From: Roseinatronobacter monicus
GTDB lineage: Bacteria; Pseudomonadota; Alphaproteobacteria; Rhodobacterales; Rhodobacteraceae
Reading direction: 5' to 3'
Length of the DNA: 64,000 nucleotides
Assembly: GCF_006716865.1 (NCBI RefSeq)
Contig: NZ_VFPT01000001.1
Coordinates: 268,001 to 332,000 of the forward strand
The notes beneath the pieces were generated by a model. The model had not been told where the DNA came from. It did not search any database and saw only the letters and a program-made list of their open reading frames with translations. How positions within the stretch are numbered: position 1 is the stretch's first letter; the number at the start of each line of letters is the position of its first letter. Position numbers and translations under genes: made by a program. Positions 45,530 to 54,055 of the stretch are shown in pieces.

Positions 45530-46989
45530 CCACGGCCCTGCCTGTGCTGGTTCTGATGACCTCGCTTGTGCCCGCAGCGATCACGTTTTTTCTGGCACAA
45601 GACAGCCATACCCTGCGCAACACTTTGCAACTGGGCGGGGCGGTGCTGAAGCTGGGCCTGATTGTCTGGATGCTGTTCGCTGTGGCGGGCGGGGCGGCTT
45701 ATGAGGCAGAGTTTCCGCTTGCCCCCGGTCTGGTGGTGCTGTTGCGTGTCGATGCTTTGGCACTGCTGTTCATCTCGCTCTCGGCCACACTGTGGTTCCT
45801 GACAACCATCTACGCGATTGCCTATTTCGGCACCAAGGCAGAGTTGTCGCGCTTTTTCGGGTTTTTCAGCCTGTGCGTGGCGGCCACGACGGGGCTTGCG
45901 CTGTCGGGCTCGTTGATTTCATTTTTCATTTTCTTCGAGTTGCTGACGCTGAGTACATGGCCACTGGTCGCGCATAAGCAGGACAAGCCGTCGCTCGCGG
46001 CGGCGCGGGTTTATTTTGCCTTTGCGCTGCCGGGGTCTGCGGCGCTGCTTTGGGCGATTATCTGGCTGGAAAGTGCGACCGGCCCTGTCCTGTTTACAGA
46101 GCCGCCGGACCTGAGCGGGCTGGACCCTGCCGCCCTGCGCGCCATTTTCGCGCTGTTTATTATTGGGGTGGGGGTGAAAGCGGCGCTGGTGCCGCTGCAT
46201 GGCTGGCTGCCCGCCGCGATGGCCGCGCCCGCGCCTGTCTCGGCGCTGCTCCATGCGGTGGCGGTGGTGAAAGCGGGGGCATTTGGAGTGGTGCGCGTGG
46301 TCTATGATGTGTTCGGGGCTGAGAACATGACCGCGCTGGGGGTGGGCACCCCTTTGGCGATTGTCGCGTCCTTTACCATTGTCTGGGGGTCTGTCCGCGC
46401 CTTGCAGCAAGATGAGATCAAGAAGCGGCTGGCATTCTCGACCGTCTCGCAGGTCAGCTATGTTGTGTTGGGGGCGGCCCTTGCCAGCCCCTTAGCAATG
46501 ATTGGCGGCTTGGTGCATCTGATCCATCAGGGCCTGATGAAGATCACGCTGTTTTTCTGCGCTGGAATTTATGACGAACGCGCGGGTATCAAACGCATTG
46601 ACGGGCTGAACGGTATGGGCGCGCGGATGCCGCTGACCTCGGTCTGTTTCAGCATTGGGGCGATGGGTATGATAGGCTTGCCGCCACTGGCGGGGTTTGT
46701 CAGCAAGTTCTATCTTGGATTGGGCGCGCTAGAGGCAGCCGCGCCGTGGGTTCTGGTGGTGCTGCTGGCGTCAACCTTGCTGAATGCGGCCTATTTCCTG
46801 CCGCTTCTGTATCGGCTGTGGTTTCTGCCTGCCGCGTCCAATGCGACAGGGGATGAGCGCGCGCCGGGGTTGGTGGGGCCTGCTGTCATTACGGCAGCGG
46901 CGATTGTGGGGGTAGGGGTGCTGGCCGCCAGCCCGATCAGTCCGCTGGGCTGGGCCACGCTGATCGTTACACGGGGGTATGGACCATGA
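45526..46989 (+). CDS. proton-conducting antiporter subunit, second MrpD/NuoL-like
   Basis: A 487-residue polytopic protein of the complex I antiporter-like family: GVKAALVPLHGWLPAAMAAPAPVSALLHAVAVVKAG and LAFSTVSQVSYVVLG are the channel-forming motifs. It is similar in size to mrpD but clearly a separate paralogue, and may stand in for the missing MrpA N-terminal domain. It overlaps its neighbours by ATGA. Confidence 0.88.
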   Translation: MTTALPVLVLMTSLVPAAITFFLAQDSHTLRNTLQLGGAVLKLGLIVWMLFAVAGGAAYEAEFPLAPGLVVLLRVDALALLFISLSATLWFLTTIYAIAYFGTKAELSRFFGFFSLCVAATTGLALSGSLISFFIFFELLTLSTWPLVAHKQDKPSLAAARVYFAFALPGSAALLWAIIWLESATGPVLFTEPPDLSGLDPAALRAIFALFIIGVGVKAALVPLHGWLPAAMAAPAPVSALLHAVAVVKAGAFGVVRVVYDVFGAENMTALGVGTPLAIVASFTIVWGSVRALQQDEIKKRLAFSTVSQVSYVVLGAALASPLAMIGGLVHLIHQGLMKITLFFCAGIYDERAGIKRIDGLNGMGARMPLTSVCFSIGAMGMIGLPPLAGFVSKFYLGLGALEAAAPWVLVVLLASTLLNAAYFLPLLYRLWFLPAASNATGDERAPGLVGPAVITAAAIVGVGVLAASPISPLGWATLIVTRGYGP

Positions 46990-48635
46990 CCGCGCTGTAT
47001 TCCGGCTCTCTCGTGCCATTTGCGGTGCTGCTCTGGCCTTTGCTGGTGGGCTTGGCCCCCATTGTGCCGCGCTGGCGGCAAAATGCGTTGCGCTTGCTGC
47101 CGTTGGCCCCTTTGCCAGCATTGGTCTTTGCGCTGGCAGGGGCTCCGGGGGCTGTGGTGTTGCCGGATCTGATGCTGGGGGTTGAACTGGCAGGCGTGCC
47201 CGATGCCGCCCTGTTTCTGGGCATGACCGCCTTGGTCTGGACGATTGCAGGCTGGTATGCGGCGCTGAGCATGACGCGCGGAACCGAAGCCGGTATTTTC
47301 GCAGGGTTCTGGTGCCTGACGCTGGCTGGCAATCTGGGCGTGTTTCTGGCCGCTGATGTTATCACATTTTATCTGGCCTTCGCGGCGGTGTCGCTGGCGG
47401 CGTGGTTCTTGGTTGTGCATGACCGCACCGACGCGGCCCTCAGGGCAGGGCGCGTCTATATCGTACTGGCCGTGCTGGGCGAGGCGGCACTGCTGAGCGG
47501 CTTGATGATCGGCGCGGCAGAGGCAAGTGACTTGCAGATCGCCACTGTCCGCGACGCTTTTGCAGAGGCCCCGCTGGGCCAGTTGGGCGTGGCATTGCTG
47601 ATCGCAGGCTTTGGCATAAAGGCGGGGATGGTGCCGCTGCATGTGTGGTTGCCGCTTGCGCATCCGGCAGCACCGGTCGCGGGGTCGGCGGTGCTGTCGG
47701 GCGCAATCGTCAAGGCCGGTCTGATCGGCATGGTGCTGTTCGTGCCAGAGGGCACAGCCTGGGGCACTGTGCTGATGGTGCTGGGCCTAGTGGGGGCGTT
47801 TGGTGCCGCGCTCTGGGGGCTGACACAGCGCAACCCAAAGGCGGTGCTGGCCTATTCGACAGTCAGCCAGATGGGGCTGTTGCTGGCCCTTCTGGGTGCG
47901 GGGTCCGAGGGGGTCGCCTATTTCGCACTGCATCACGGGTTGGCCAAGGCAGCGTTATTTCTGTGCGTGGGGGTCATGGTGCTGTCTGCCAGCACATATC
48001 AGCGACGCGTTGTGCTGGGTCTGGCCGCAGTGCTGGGCCTGTCGGTCGCAGGCCTGCCGCTGACGGGCGGCGCGCTGGCCAAGCTGGCCGCCAAGGAGGG
48101 GATCGGCGATATATTCGCACTGGCCGTCACCATGAGCAGTGTGACCACGACCCTTGTCTTGGGGTGGTTTCTGATCTGTCTTGCAGGGGTTGGGACGAAA
48201 ACAAGCGCCGCACCCGCTTGGCAAAGCCTGTTCGCAGGTGTTGTTGTGCTTGCCGCAAGCGCGTTGACCGTGCCTTGGGTGCTTTGGTCGGGAGTGGTTG
48301 CCTTGCCGCCCGACTACCCGCTCCGGCCTGCAAATCTTCTGGACGGGGTGTGGCCCGTGCTGGTCGGGCTGGCGCTGCTTGTCCTTATCCGCCGCGCGAA
48401 AGTGGCCGAGCATCCCCCCGGTGATTTGCTGTTGCTGACCAAAGGCTGGGCGCTGCGCGCCCCCGGCCACTCCCTGTTGGCATGGCGCGGCAGGCGCAAT
48501 CGCCACCGCATCCTCTTGCGGCTTTTGTTGCGTGTCAAACATGGGGAAAGGTGGCTGCTGCACTGGCCTGTCGCTGGATCGGCCCTGATGGGGGTGGCGC
48601 TTGTGCTGGCGGTACTGGTCGGGCTGTCCCGCTGA
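46986..48635 (+). CDS. proton-conducting antiporter subunit, third MrpD/NuoL-like
   Basis: A 549-residue membrane protein with the same family core: GIKAGMVPLHVWLPLAHPAAPVAGSAVLSGAIVKAG and LAYSTVSQMGLLLAL. The C-terminus extends beyond the core with a basic segment (AWRGRRNRHRILLRLLLRVKHGERWLLHW) before a final helix. It is the last gene of the antiporter operon, ending at a terminator (48635-48690). Confidence 0.88.
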   Translation: MTALYSGSLVPFAVLLWPLLVGLAPIVPRWRQNALRLLPLAPLPALVFALAGAPGAVVLPDLMLGVELAGVPDAALFLGMTALVWTIAGWYAALSMTRGTEAGIFAGFWCLTLAGNLGVFLAADVITFYLAFAAVSLAAWFLVVHDRTDAALRAGRVYIVLAVLGEAALLSGLMIGAAEASDLQIATVRDAFAEAPLGQLGVALLIAGFGIKAGMVPLHVWLPLAHPAAPVAGSAVLSGAIVKAGLIGMVLFVPEGTAWGTVLMVLGLVGAFGAALWGLTQRNPKAVLAYSTVSQMGLLLALLGAGSEGVAYFALHHGLAKAALFLCVGVMVLSASTYQRRVVLGLAAVLGLSVAGLPLTGGALAKLAAKEGIGDIFALAVTMSSVTTTLVLGWFLICLAGVGTKTSAAPAWQSLFAGVVVLAASALTVPWVLWSGVVALPPDYPLRPANLLDGVWPVLVGLALLVLIRRAKVAEHPPGDLLLLTKGWALRAPGHSLLAWRGRRNRHRILLRLLLRVKHGERWLLHWPVAGSALMGVALVLAVLVGLSR

Positions 48636-48690
48636 CGCAGGCCGCCAGTGGGGCTTGTGTCTGGAACTAAACCGCTCAGGCCTGCGTTTT
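48635..48690 (+). terminator. intrinsic terminator of the antiporter operon
   Basis: A 9-bp stem (ACGCAGGCC / GGCCTGCGT) around a long 35-base loop starts at the operon's last stop codon and is followed by TTT. The long loop makes it atypical. Confidence 0.55.
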
Positions 48691-48736
48691 GGTTCTGTAA
48701 GCAAAATTGCGACGTGACGGAAAGGAGAGCCGAACG

Positions 48737-49225
48737 ATGGATAATCTGAAAGACGTCTATATCGACCAACTCCAAGACCTGTATAGCGCCAACAGACAAG
48801 CGCTTAGGGTAGTGGATGAACTGGCCAAGGCCGCAACCAGCACCGCATTGCACGCAGCGCTTGAACGCGGGGTTGCGGGGATCAAAGATGGTGAGCAAAA
48901 CCTAGAGAAGCTTATCCGTGCCAAGGACGCAAACCCCAATGCCGAGCATTGCAAAGGCATGGAAGGTCTGGTGCGCGAAGCAAAAGCACATGCCCTGAAC
49001 GCAGAATTTGGCATGGATGCGGCACGCGATGCGGTCATTATCACGCAGTATCAGCGGATGGCCCATTACGCGATTGCGGGCTATGGCTGCGCCGCTGCAT
49101 TTGCCAAGCAACTTGGGTTTGACGACGATGCAGCAACCCTGCGCGGTATGCTGGATGCGGCCTATTCGGGTGACAAGACCTTGTCCGAGATTGCGGAGCA
49201 GACAGTCAACAAGCGCGCGGCGTGA
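48737..49225 (+). CDS. YciE/YciF-type ferritin-like protein (DUF892)
   Basis: A 162-residue four-helix protein of the YciF family (DNLKDVYIDQLQDLYSANRQAL near the start, GMEGLVREAKAH and AHYAIAGYGCAAAFAKQLG later). Related proteins have a diiron-type ferritin-like fold and are linked to stress responses; their activity is not established. An AAAGGAGAG site precedes the ATG at 48737. It lies after the Mrp-like operon, possibly with its own promoter. Confidence 0.9.
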   Translation: MDNLKDVYIDQLQDLYSANRQALRVVDELAKAATSTALHAALERGVAGIKDGEQNLEKLIRAKDANPNAEHCKGMEGLVREAKAHALNAEFGMDAARDAVIITQYQRMAHYAIAGYGCAAAFAKQLGFDDDAATLRGMLDAAYSGDKTLSEIAEQTVNKRAA

Positions 49226-49257
49226 CGCGCAGCCATCCGTATTTTGACATGGCGCAT

Positions 49258-49285
49258 GTTGTGGCGGTATTGTTGCCGCCACAAC
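49258..49285. terminator. terminator-like hairpin after the DUF892 gene
   Basis: A perfect 10-bp stem (GTTGTGGCGG / CCGCCACAAC) with an 8-base loop, 32 bp after the stop codon. There is no T-run. It marks the likely end of that transcript. Confidence 0.55.
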
Positions 49286-49736
49286 GCAATTGCGGGCGCG
49301 TGCATGCCGCGCCACACCTTACGCATTTCTTTGAAAATCTATGCGCGCCCAAATATCCCCAAGCACAATAGATCAGCCTTATTCAGCATCCTTCATGACT
49401 GGTTGCAGTTCGTAACCTGCCGCTCAGCGGACGATGCGCACAAAAAATACGCGCATTCCTACCTGCAGGGACGCTTACACAGATACCCAAAGCCCAAGAG
49501 AATACTCTGCACATGCAGCGCCGGGCTGCATTTCTGCACTGTCCATGACACTTTTCGGAAGAATATGGCGGAAAACCTTTAATCTTGCATCCTAAAGTCA
49601 GATTTGTAACGCTGTGACAACGGTGCGGGTGAAATACAGTCTGCGCATCAGGGTCGCTGACAAACGCATGGATCGCGACGGACCAATTTGACACCTTGCC
49701 CCATGACTGTGGGCCGCGGATCAGAAAGGAACCCTC
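49286..49736. other. intergenic region before BCCT gene, no gene seen
   Basis: About 450 bp between the hairpin and the BCCT start. Open frames here are short, without ribosome binding sites or protein-like composition. The region is more AT-rich than its surroundings and should contain the BCCT promoter, possibly osmotically regulated, but no specific site can be named. Confidence 0.5.
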
Positions 49737-51344
49737 ATGGAAAAACTCGCAGAGCAATTGGGGCTGCGCACAAATGTCACGATCTTTTTCTGGTCCGCTG
49801 GGCTGATGGTCGTGTTCTTGCTGGCTCTTGTGATCGCGCCTGTCGCTATCGGTGATTTCTTTGCAGGGGCACGGTCATGGGTTGTGACCAATCTTGGTTG
49901 GTTTTTCATCCTTGGTGTCAATATATGGCTGATCTTTCTGATCTGGGTGGCGTTCAGCCGCTTTGGCAATATCCGCCTTGGCCCTGCTGACAGCGCGCCT
50001 GAATATTCGAATCTGTCATGGTTCACCATGCTGTTTGCAGGTGGCATCGGGACGGTTCTGATGTTCTGGGGTGTGGCGGAACCGATCCTGCATTTCTCAT
50101 CCCCACCCTATGCAGAAACAGAGCCCCATTCCGTTGAGGCCGCGCGCGAGGCGATGGGGTTTTCGCTCTATCACCTTGGGCTGCACACTTGGACAATCTT
50201 CACATTGCCCGGTCTGGCCTTCGCCTATTTCATCTATCGCTATGACCTTCCTGTCCGGGTCAGTTCGGTGTTCTACCCGTTCCTGAAAGAAGGCATCCAC
50301 GGCCCCATAGGCAAGGCCATCGACATTGCCGCAATTCTGGGCACGCTGTTTGGTGTGGCCGTGTCCATCGGGCTTGGCACCAGCCAGATCAATGCAGGCC
50401 TGACAGAGTTGATGGGCGTGCCTGACAGCGTCACCAGCAAGGTCATCATCATCATCGTGCTGACGGCAGTTGCGACCACATCCATCGTGGTGGGGCTGGA
50501 TAAGGGCGTCAAATTTTTGTCCAATATCAATATTGGCATGGCAACCGGCCTGATGCTGTTCGTACTTATCACCGGGTCAACGGTCTTCCTGCTGCGCGGG
50601 ATCATCGAGACAGTGGGCATCTATGCCTCGAATATCTTTCCGATGGCGTTCTGGAATGACATGATGGCCAGCTATACCAATGATGATGGCTGGGGCTGGC
50701 AGGGCGGCTGGACGGTCTTCTACTGGGCATGGACTGTGACGTGGTCACCCTTCATCGGCATTTTCGTAGCCCGCATTTCCAAGGGGCGCACCATTCGTGA
50801 ATTCGTCCTTGGCGTGCTGCTGGCACCGTCCCTGTTCACGCTGGTCTGGTTCGCAATCTTCGGCTGGTCCGCGATGGAAATTGACGGCATCGGAACTGCC
50901 GCGCGCGACGCCTTGGGCGCGAATGCGGGCCAGATTGCCGAAGCGGTGGGCCGTGGCCCCGAATTCGCGATGTTCGCGTTTTTCGAGAATTACCCAGCGA
51001 CCCAGCTGATACAGGGTCTGGCGGTGGTGATTGTCGCGATCTTCTTTGCCACATCATCGGATTCCGCGTCTTTGGTCGTGGATATGCTGTGCACGGGCGA
51101 CACAGAACCCGGCCCCGTGCGCCAAAGGGTGTTCTGGGGCGTGTCGGAAGGGGCGGTTGCCGCCATGCTGATCGTGCTGGCCGGTGAGGCAGGTCTGGTG
51201 GCCTTGCAACAGGTGATTACAGTCGTCGGACTGCCAATCTTCATCCTTGTCTTTGCGATGCTGTTTGCCTTGCTCAAGGCGCTGCTGGCCGAGAATATTT
51301 CGGGCGTCAAGGTCGGCAGGCCACCGGATATCACAAGCTCCTGA
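49737..51344 (+). CDS. BCCT-family betaine/choline/carnitine transporter
   Basis: A 535-residue, 12-helix secondary transporter for quaternary ammonium compounds such as glycine betaine. Family motifs: LGWFFILGVNIWLIFLIWVAFSRFGNIRLG, FWGVAEPILHFSSPP, and the tryptophan-rich DDGWGWQGGWTVFYWAWTVTWSPFIGIFVARISKGRTIRE. The glycine motif in TM3, often GMGIG in betaine carriers, reads GIGTV at residues 103-107, so the substrate may differ. It stands alone with an AAAGGA site and ends at a strong bidirectional hairpin. Confidence 0.93.
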   Translation: MEKLAEQLGLRTNVTIFFWSAGLMVVFLLALVIAPVAIGDFFAGARSWVVTNLGWFFILGVNIWLIFLIWVAFSRFGNIRLGPADSAPEYSNLSWFTMLFAGGIGTVLMFWGVAEPILHFSSPPYAETEPHSVEAAREAMGFSLYHLGLHTWTIFTLPGLAFAYFIYRYDLPVRVSSVFYPFLKEGIHGPIGKAIDIAAILGTLFGVAVSIGLGTSQINAGLTELMGVPDSVTSKVIIIIVLTAVATTSIVVGLDKGVKFLSNINIGMATGLMLFVLITGSTVFLLRGIIETVGIYASNIFPMAFWNDMMASYTNDDGWGWQGGWTVFYWAWTVTWSPFIGIFVARISKGRTIREFVLGVLLAPSLFTLVWFAIFGWSAMEIDGIGTAARDALGANAGQIAEAVGRGPEFAMFAFFENYPATQLIQGLAVVIVAIFFATSSDSASLVVDMLCTGDTEPGPVRQRVFWGVSEGAVAAMLIVLAGEAGLVALQQVITVVGLPIFILVFAMLFALLKALLAENISGVKVGRPPDITSS

Positions 51345-51373
51345 GGCTTGCGTCTGTTCGGCCCACAAATAAC

Positions 51374-51408
51374 GACAGGCCTGAAACCGATCTGGTTTCA
51401 GGCCTGTC
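51374..51408. terminator. bidirectional terminator between BCCT and ADH genes
   Basis: A perfect 15-bp stem (GACAGGCCTGAAACC / GGTTTCAGGCCTGTC) with a 5-base loop lies between convergent genes. Its core resembles the hairpin at 7104-7135. Confidence 0.75.
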
Positions 51409-51441
51409 TGCTGCGGGATCAGAGGATGTGAGAAAAACCCC

Positions 51442-52587
51442 TCACATACAGGCTTCAAACAAGGCCCGCGTGTTCTCGCGCGTCAGCGCCACCGGGTTGC
51501 CCCCGCAGGACGGGTCCAGCAATGCCATCTCGGTCAGGCTGTCCAACTGCCCGCTCTCGACCCCGAGGGACGTCAGATTGGCCGGGACCGCAAACCGCGC
51601 GCGCAATGCCATCACCTGCGCATAGAACCCGTCAAACCCGCCTGCGATCCCCAGATAGGCCGCAGCACGTGCCATCCGGTCTTCGATCGCGGGTCGGTTG
51701 AACTCCAGCACCATTGGCATGACGACGGCATTGGTTGTGCCGTGATGGGTGTTATAAACCGCACCAATCGGATGGCTCAATGCGTGAATCGCGCCCAGCC
51801 CTTTCTGGAACGCGACGGCCCCCATCGCAGCGGCCGACATCATATTGGCGCGCGCCTCCAGATCATCGGGCGTGTCATAGACGCGCGGCAAATTCTCCAG
51901 CACCAGCCGCATCCCTTCCAGCGCAATGCCGTGACTCATCGGGTGGTAATGCGGGCTGCAATAGGCCTCCAGACAATGGGCCAGCGCATCCATGCCCGTG
52001 CCCGCCGTGATGAAGGCAGGCATGCCGATGGTCAGCTCAGGGTCACAAATCGTGACCACAGGCATCAGCTTGGGGTGAAAGATGATCTTCTTGCGGTGCG
52101 TGGCACTGTCCGTCAGCACACCCGCGCGCCCCACTTCCGAGCCGGTGCCAGCCGTGGTTGGCACCGCGATGATCGGCGCAATCGTGTCGGGGTTGGCGCG
52201 GGTCCACCAATCGCCCACATCCTCCAGATCCCAGACGCTGACCGGCTGGTCCACCATCAGCGCGATCATCTTGCCCAGATCCAGCGCCGAGCCGCCGCCA
52301 AAAGCCACCACCCCGTCATGCCCGCCTGCGCGGTACATCTCCAGCCCCGCATGCATATTGGCCTCAGTCGGGTTGGCATCCACGCCTGAAAAGATCGCCC
52401 GCCCCAGGCCCGCGCCTTCCAGCACATCCAGCGCTTGCGCCGTGATCGGAAGGCTGGCCAGCGCGCGGTCTGTCACCAGCAAAGGCGCGGATATACCCAC
52501 CGCCTTGCACTGTGCGGCCAGTTCCGAAATCCGCCCCGCCCCGAACTTGATCGTGGTCGGATAACTCCAATTCGCAGTCAGTCCCAT
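51442..52587 (-). CDS. iron-containing alcohol dehydrogenase
   Basis: A 381-residue NAD-dependent, group III metal alcohol dehydrogenase. It shows the nucleotide-binding GGGSALDLGK and TTAGTGSEVGRAGVLTD motifs, and the metal site in GMDALAHCLEAYCSP with further histidines in HALSHPIGAVYNTHHG. It follows the aldehyde dehydrogenase by 3 bp, so the pair likely oxidises an alcohol to an aldehyde and then an acid. It is the last gene of the 59-51 kb operon. Confidence 0.93.
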   Translation of the reverse strand: MGLTANWSYPTTIKFGAGRISELAAQCKAVGISAPLLVTDRALASLPITAQALDVLEGAGLGRAIFSGVDANPTEANMHAGLEMYRAGGHDGVVAFGGGSALDLGKMIALMVDQPVSVWDLEDVGDWWTRANPDTIAPIIAVPTTAGTGSEVGRAGVLTDSATHRKKIIFHPKLMPVVTICDPELTIGMPAFITAGTGMDALAHCLEAYCSPHYHPMSHGIALEGMRLVLENLPRVYDTPDDLEARANMMSAAAMGAVAFQKGLGAIHALSHPIGAVYNTHHGTTNAVVMPMVLEFNRPAIEDRMARAAAYLGIAGGFDGFYAQVMALRARFAVPANLTSLGVESGQLDSLTEMALLDPSCGGNPVALTRENTRALFEACM

Positions 52588-52590
52588 GAA

Positions 52591-53970
52591 TCACGCCTTC
52601 TTCAGATGGTAGGATTTGACGCGCGTCAGCGCATGATAGCCAAGGGCAGACAGGGCCGTTCCGCGCCCGGTATCCTTGCAGCCTGTCCAGCACAGCGCCG
52701 GGTCCAGATAATCGCAGCGGTTCATCAGGATCGTGCCGGTCTGCACCTGCGCCCCGATGCGGCGTGCGGCCTGCGCATCCGCTGTCCAGATCGAGGCAGT
52801 CAGCCCAAAATCGCTGTCATTCATCAGGCGGATGGCCTCGGCATCATCCTTGACCGGCATGATCCCGACCACCGGGCCAAAGCTTTCTTCGCGCATGACG
52901 CGCATGTCATGGGTCACATCGACCAGCACTTGCGGCGCCAGATAGGCCCCGCCATCATCCGCCGGAAACTCCGCCACATCAATCAGTGCCTTTGCCCCTG
53001 CGGCCACAGCATCCGCGATTTGGCCGCGCACAATAGCGGCAAAGCGCGCATGCGCCATCGGCCCCATGGTCGTCGCCTCCTCCAGCGGATTGCCAAGGCG
53101 CTGGCGGCGCACCCATGCCACGGCTTTGTCTACAAATGCGTCATACAGATTTTCATGCACATAAATCCGTTCAATCCCGCAGCAGCACTGGCCCGAATTG
53201 AACATCGCGCCATCCATCAGCCCCTCGACCGCCGCATCCAGATCCCCATCTGCACGCAGATAGCCGGGGTCTTTGCCGCCCAGTTCCAGCCCTGTGCCTG
53301 TGAATGTGCCCGCCGCCGCACGCTCAATCGCGCGCCCGCCACCCACCGAGCCGGTGAAATTCACGAAATCAAACGACCGCGCGGCGATCAGAGCCTCGGT
53401 GGTGGCATGATCCAGCACGATATTCTGGAACACCTCTTCCGGCACGCCCGCCTTGTGAAAGGCCTGCGCCAACCGCTCGCCGGCCAGCAGCGTCTGGGTT
53501 GCATGTTTCAGCACCACCGCATTGCCCGCGATCAGCGCCGGAACCACGGTGTTCACAGCCGTCAGAAACGGGTAATTCCACGGTGCAATCACAAACACCA
53601 ACCCTTGGGCCTCGCGCGCCAACAGCCGTGTGAAGCCCGCGCTCTCCTCGACCACCTCATCTGCCAGCGCTTGCGGTGCAATCCCGGCCATATAGGCTGC
53701 ACGTTCGCGCACCCCGCCGAATTCGCCGCCATAGCGCACCGGGCGGCCCATCTGCCAGGCCAGCTCCGGCACAATTTCATCCGCCATCGCCTCCAGCGCA
53801 TCAATGCCTGCCATTACGGTCGCAATGCGCTCCTCCAGCGGGCGTGCGGCCCATGCGCCTTGTGCAGCCCGCGCGCGCGAAACCAGACCCGTCGCCGTCG
53901 CAAGGGGCATTGCGTCACGTGCGGCATAGACAGACCCGTCCACCGGTGAAACCAGCTTGATCATCGACAT
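52591..53970 (-). CDS. NAD(P)-dependent aldehyde dehydrogenase
   Basis: A 459-residue aldehyde dehydrogenase. The general base is Glu229 in LELGGKD, the nucleophile Cys263 in NSGQCCCGIER, and the cofactor loop FVNFTGSVGGG. GAGGAG precedes the ATG. It groups with the following alcohol dehydrogenase and the preceding glutamine-synthetase-like gene, as in pathways where gamma-glutamylated amines are oxidised (Puu-like). The actual aldehyde is not known. Confidence 0.93.
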   Translation of the reverse strand: MSMIKLVSPVDGSVYAARDAMPLATATGLVSRARAAQGAWAARPLEERIATVMAGIDALEAMADEIVPELAWQMGRPVRYGGEFGGVRERAAYMAGIAPQALADEVVEESAGFTRLLAREAQGLVFVIAPWNYPFLTAVNTVVPALIAGNAVVLKHATQTLLAGERLAQAFHKAGVPEEVFQNIVLDHATTEALIAARSFDFVNFTGSVGGGRAIERAAAGTFTGTGLELGGKDPGYLRADGDLDAAVEGLMDGAMFNSGQCCCGIERIYVHENLYDAFVDKAVAWVRRQRLGNPLEEATTMGPMAHARFAAIVRGQIADAVAAGAKALIDVAEFPADDGGAYLAPQVLVDVTHDMRVMREESFGPVVGIMPVKDDAEAIRLMNDSDFGLTASIWTADAQAARRIGAQVQTGTILMNRCDYLDPALCWTGCKDTGRGTALSALGYHALTRVKSYHLKKA

Positions 53971-53990
53971 TTCGTCTCCTCAGTCATAGA

Positions 53991-54055
53991 CATTTTCTTG
54001 CGCCAAATACTCCGGGGGTGAATTGGCCATAGGCCAAGAGGGGGCAGCGCCCCCT
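53991..54055. repeat. intergenic repeat copy 1 with two hairpins
   Basis: Starts with CATTTTCTTGCG, then AATACTCCGGGGG, an inverted TTGGCC-ATA-GGCCAA and an AGGGGGC-AGC-GCCCCCT stem that runs into the stop codon of the glutamine-synthetase-like gene. A related copy lies at 55457-55510. Both directly follow minus-strand genes, so they may act as 3' end or attenuation signals. Confidence 0.65.

Noticed and set aside
49244..49582. 112-codon plus-strand frame between the DUF892 and BCCT genes
   Set aside because: Starts before a hairpin, is rich in Cys, Arg and His, and has no binding site; treated as non-coding promoter region.
52435..53949. 504-codon plus-strand open frame opposite the alcohol and aldehyde dehydrogenase genes
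   Set aside because: Antisense to two well-supported genes, rich in Arg/His/Cys, with no ribosome binding site or recognisable domain; a GC-rich shadow frame.
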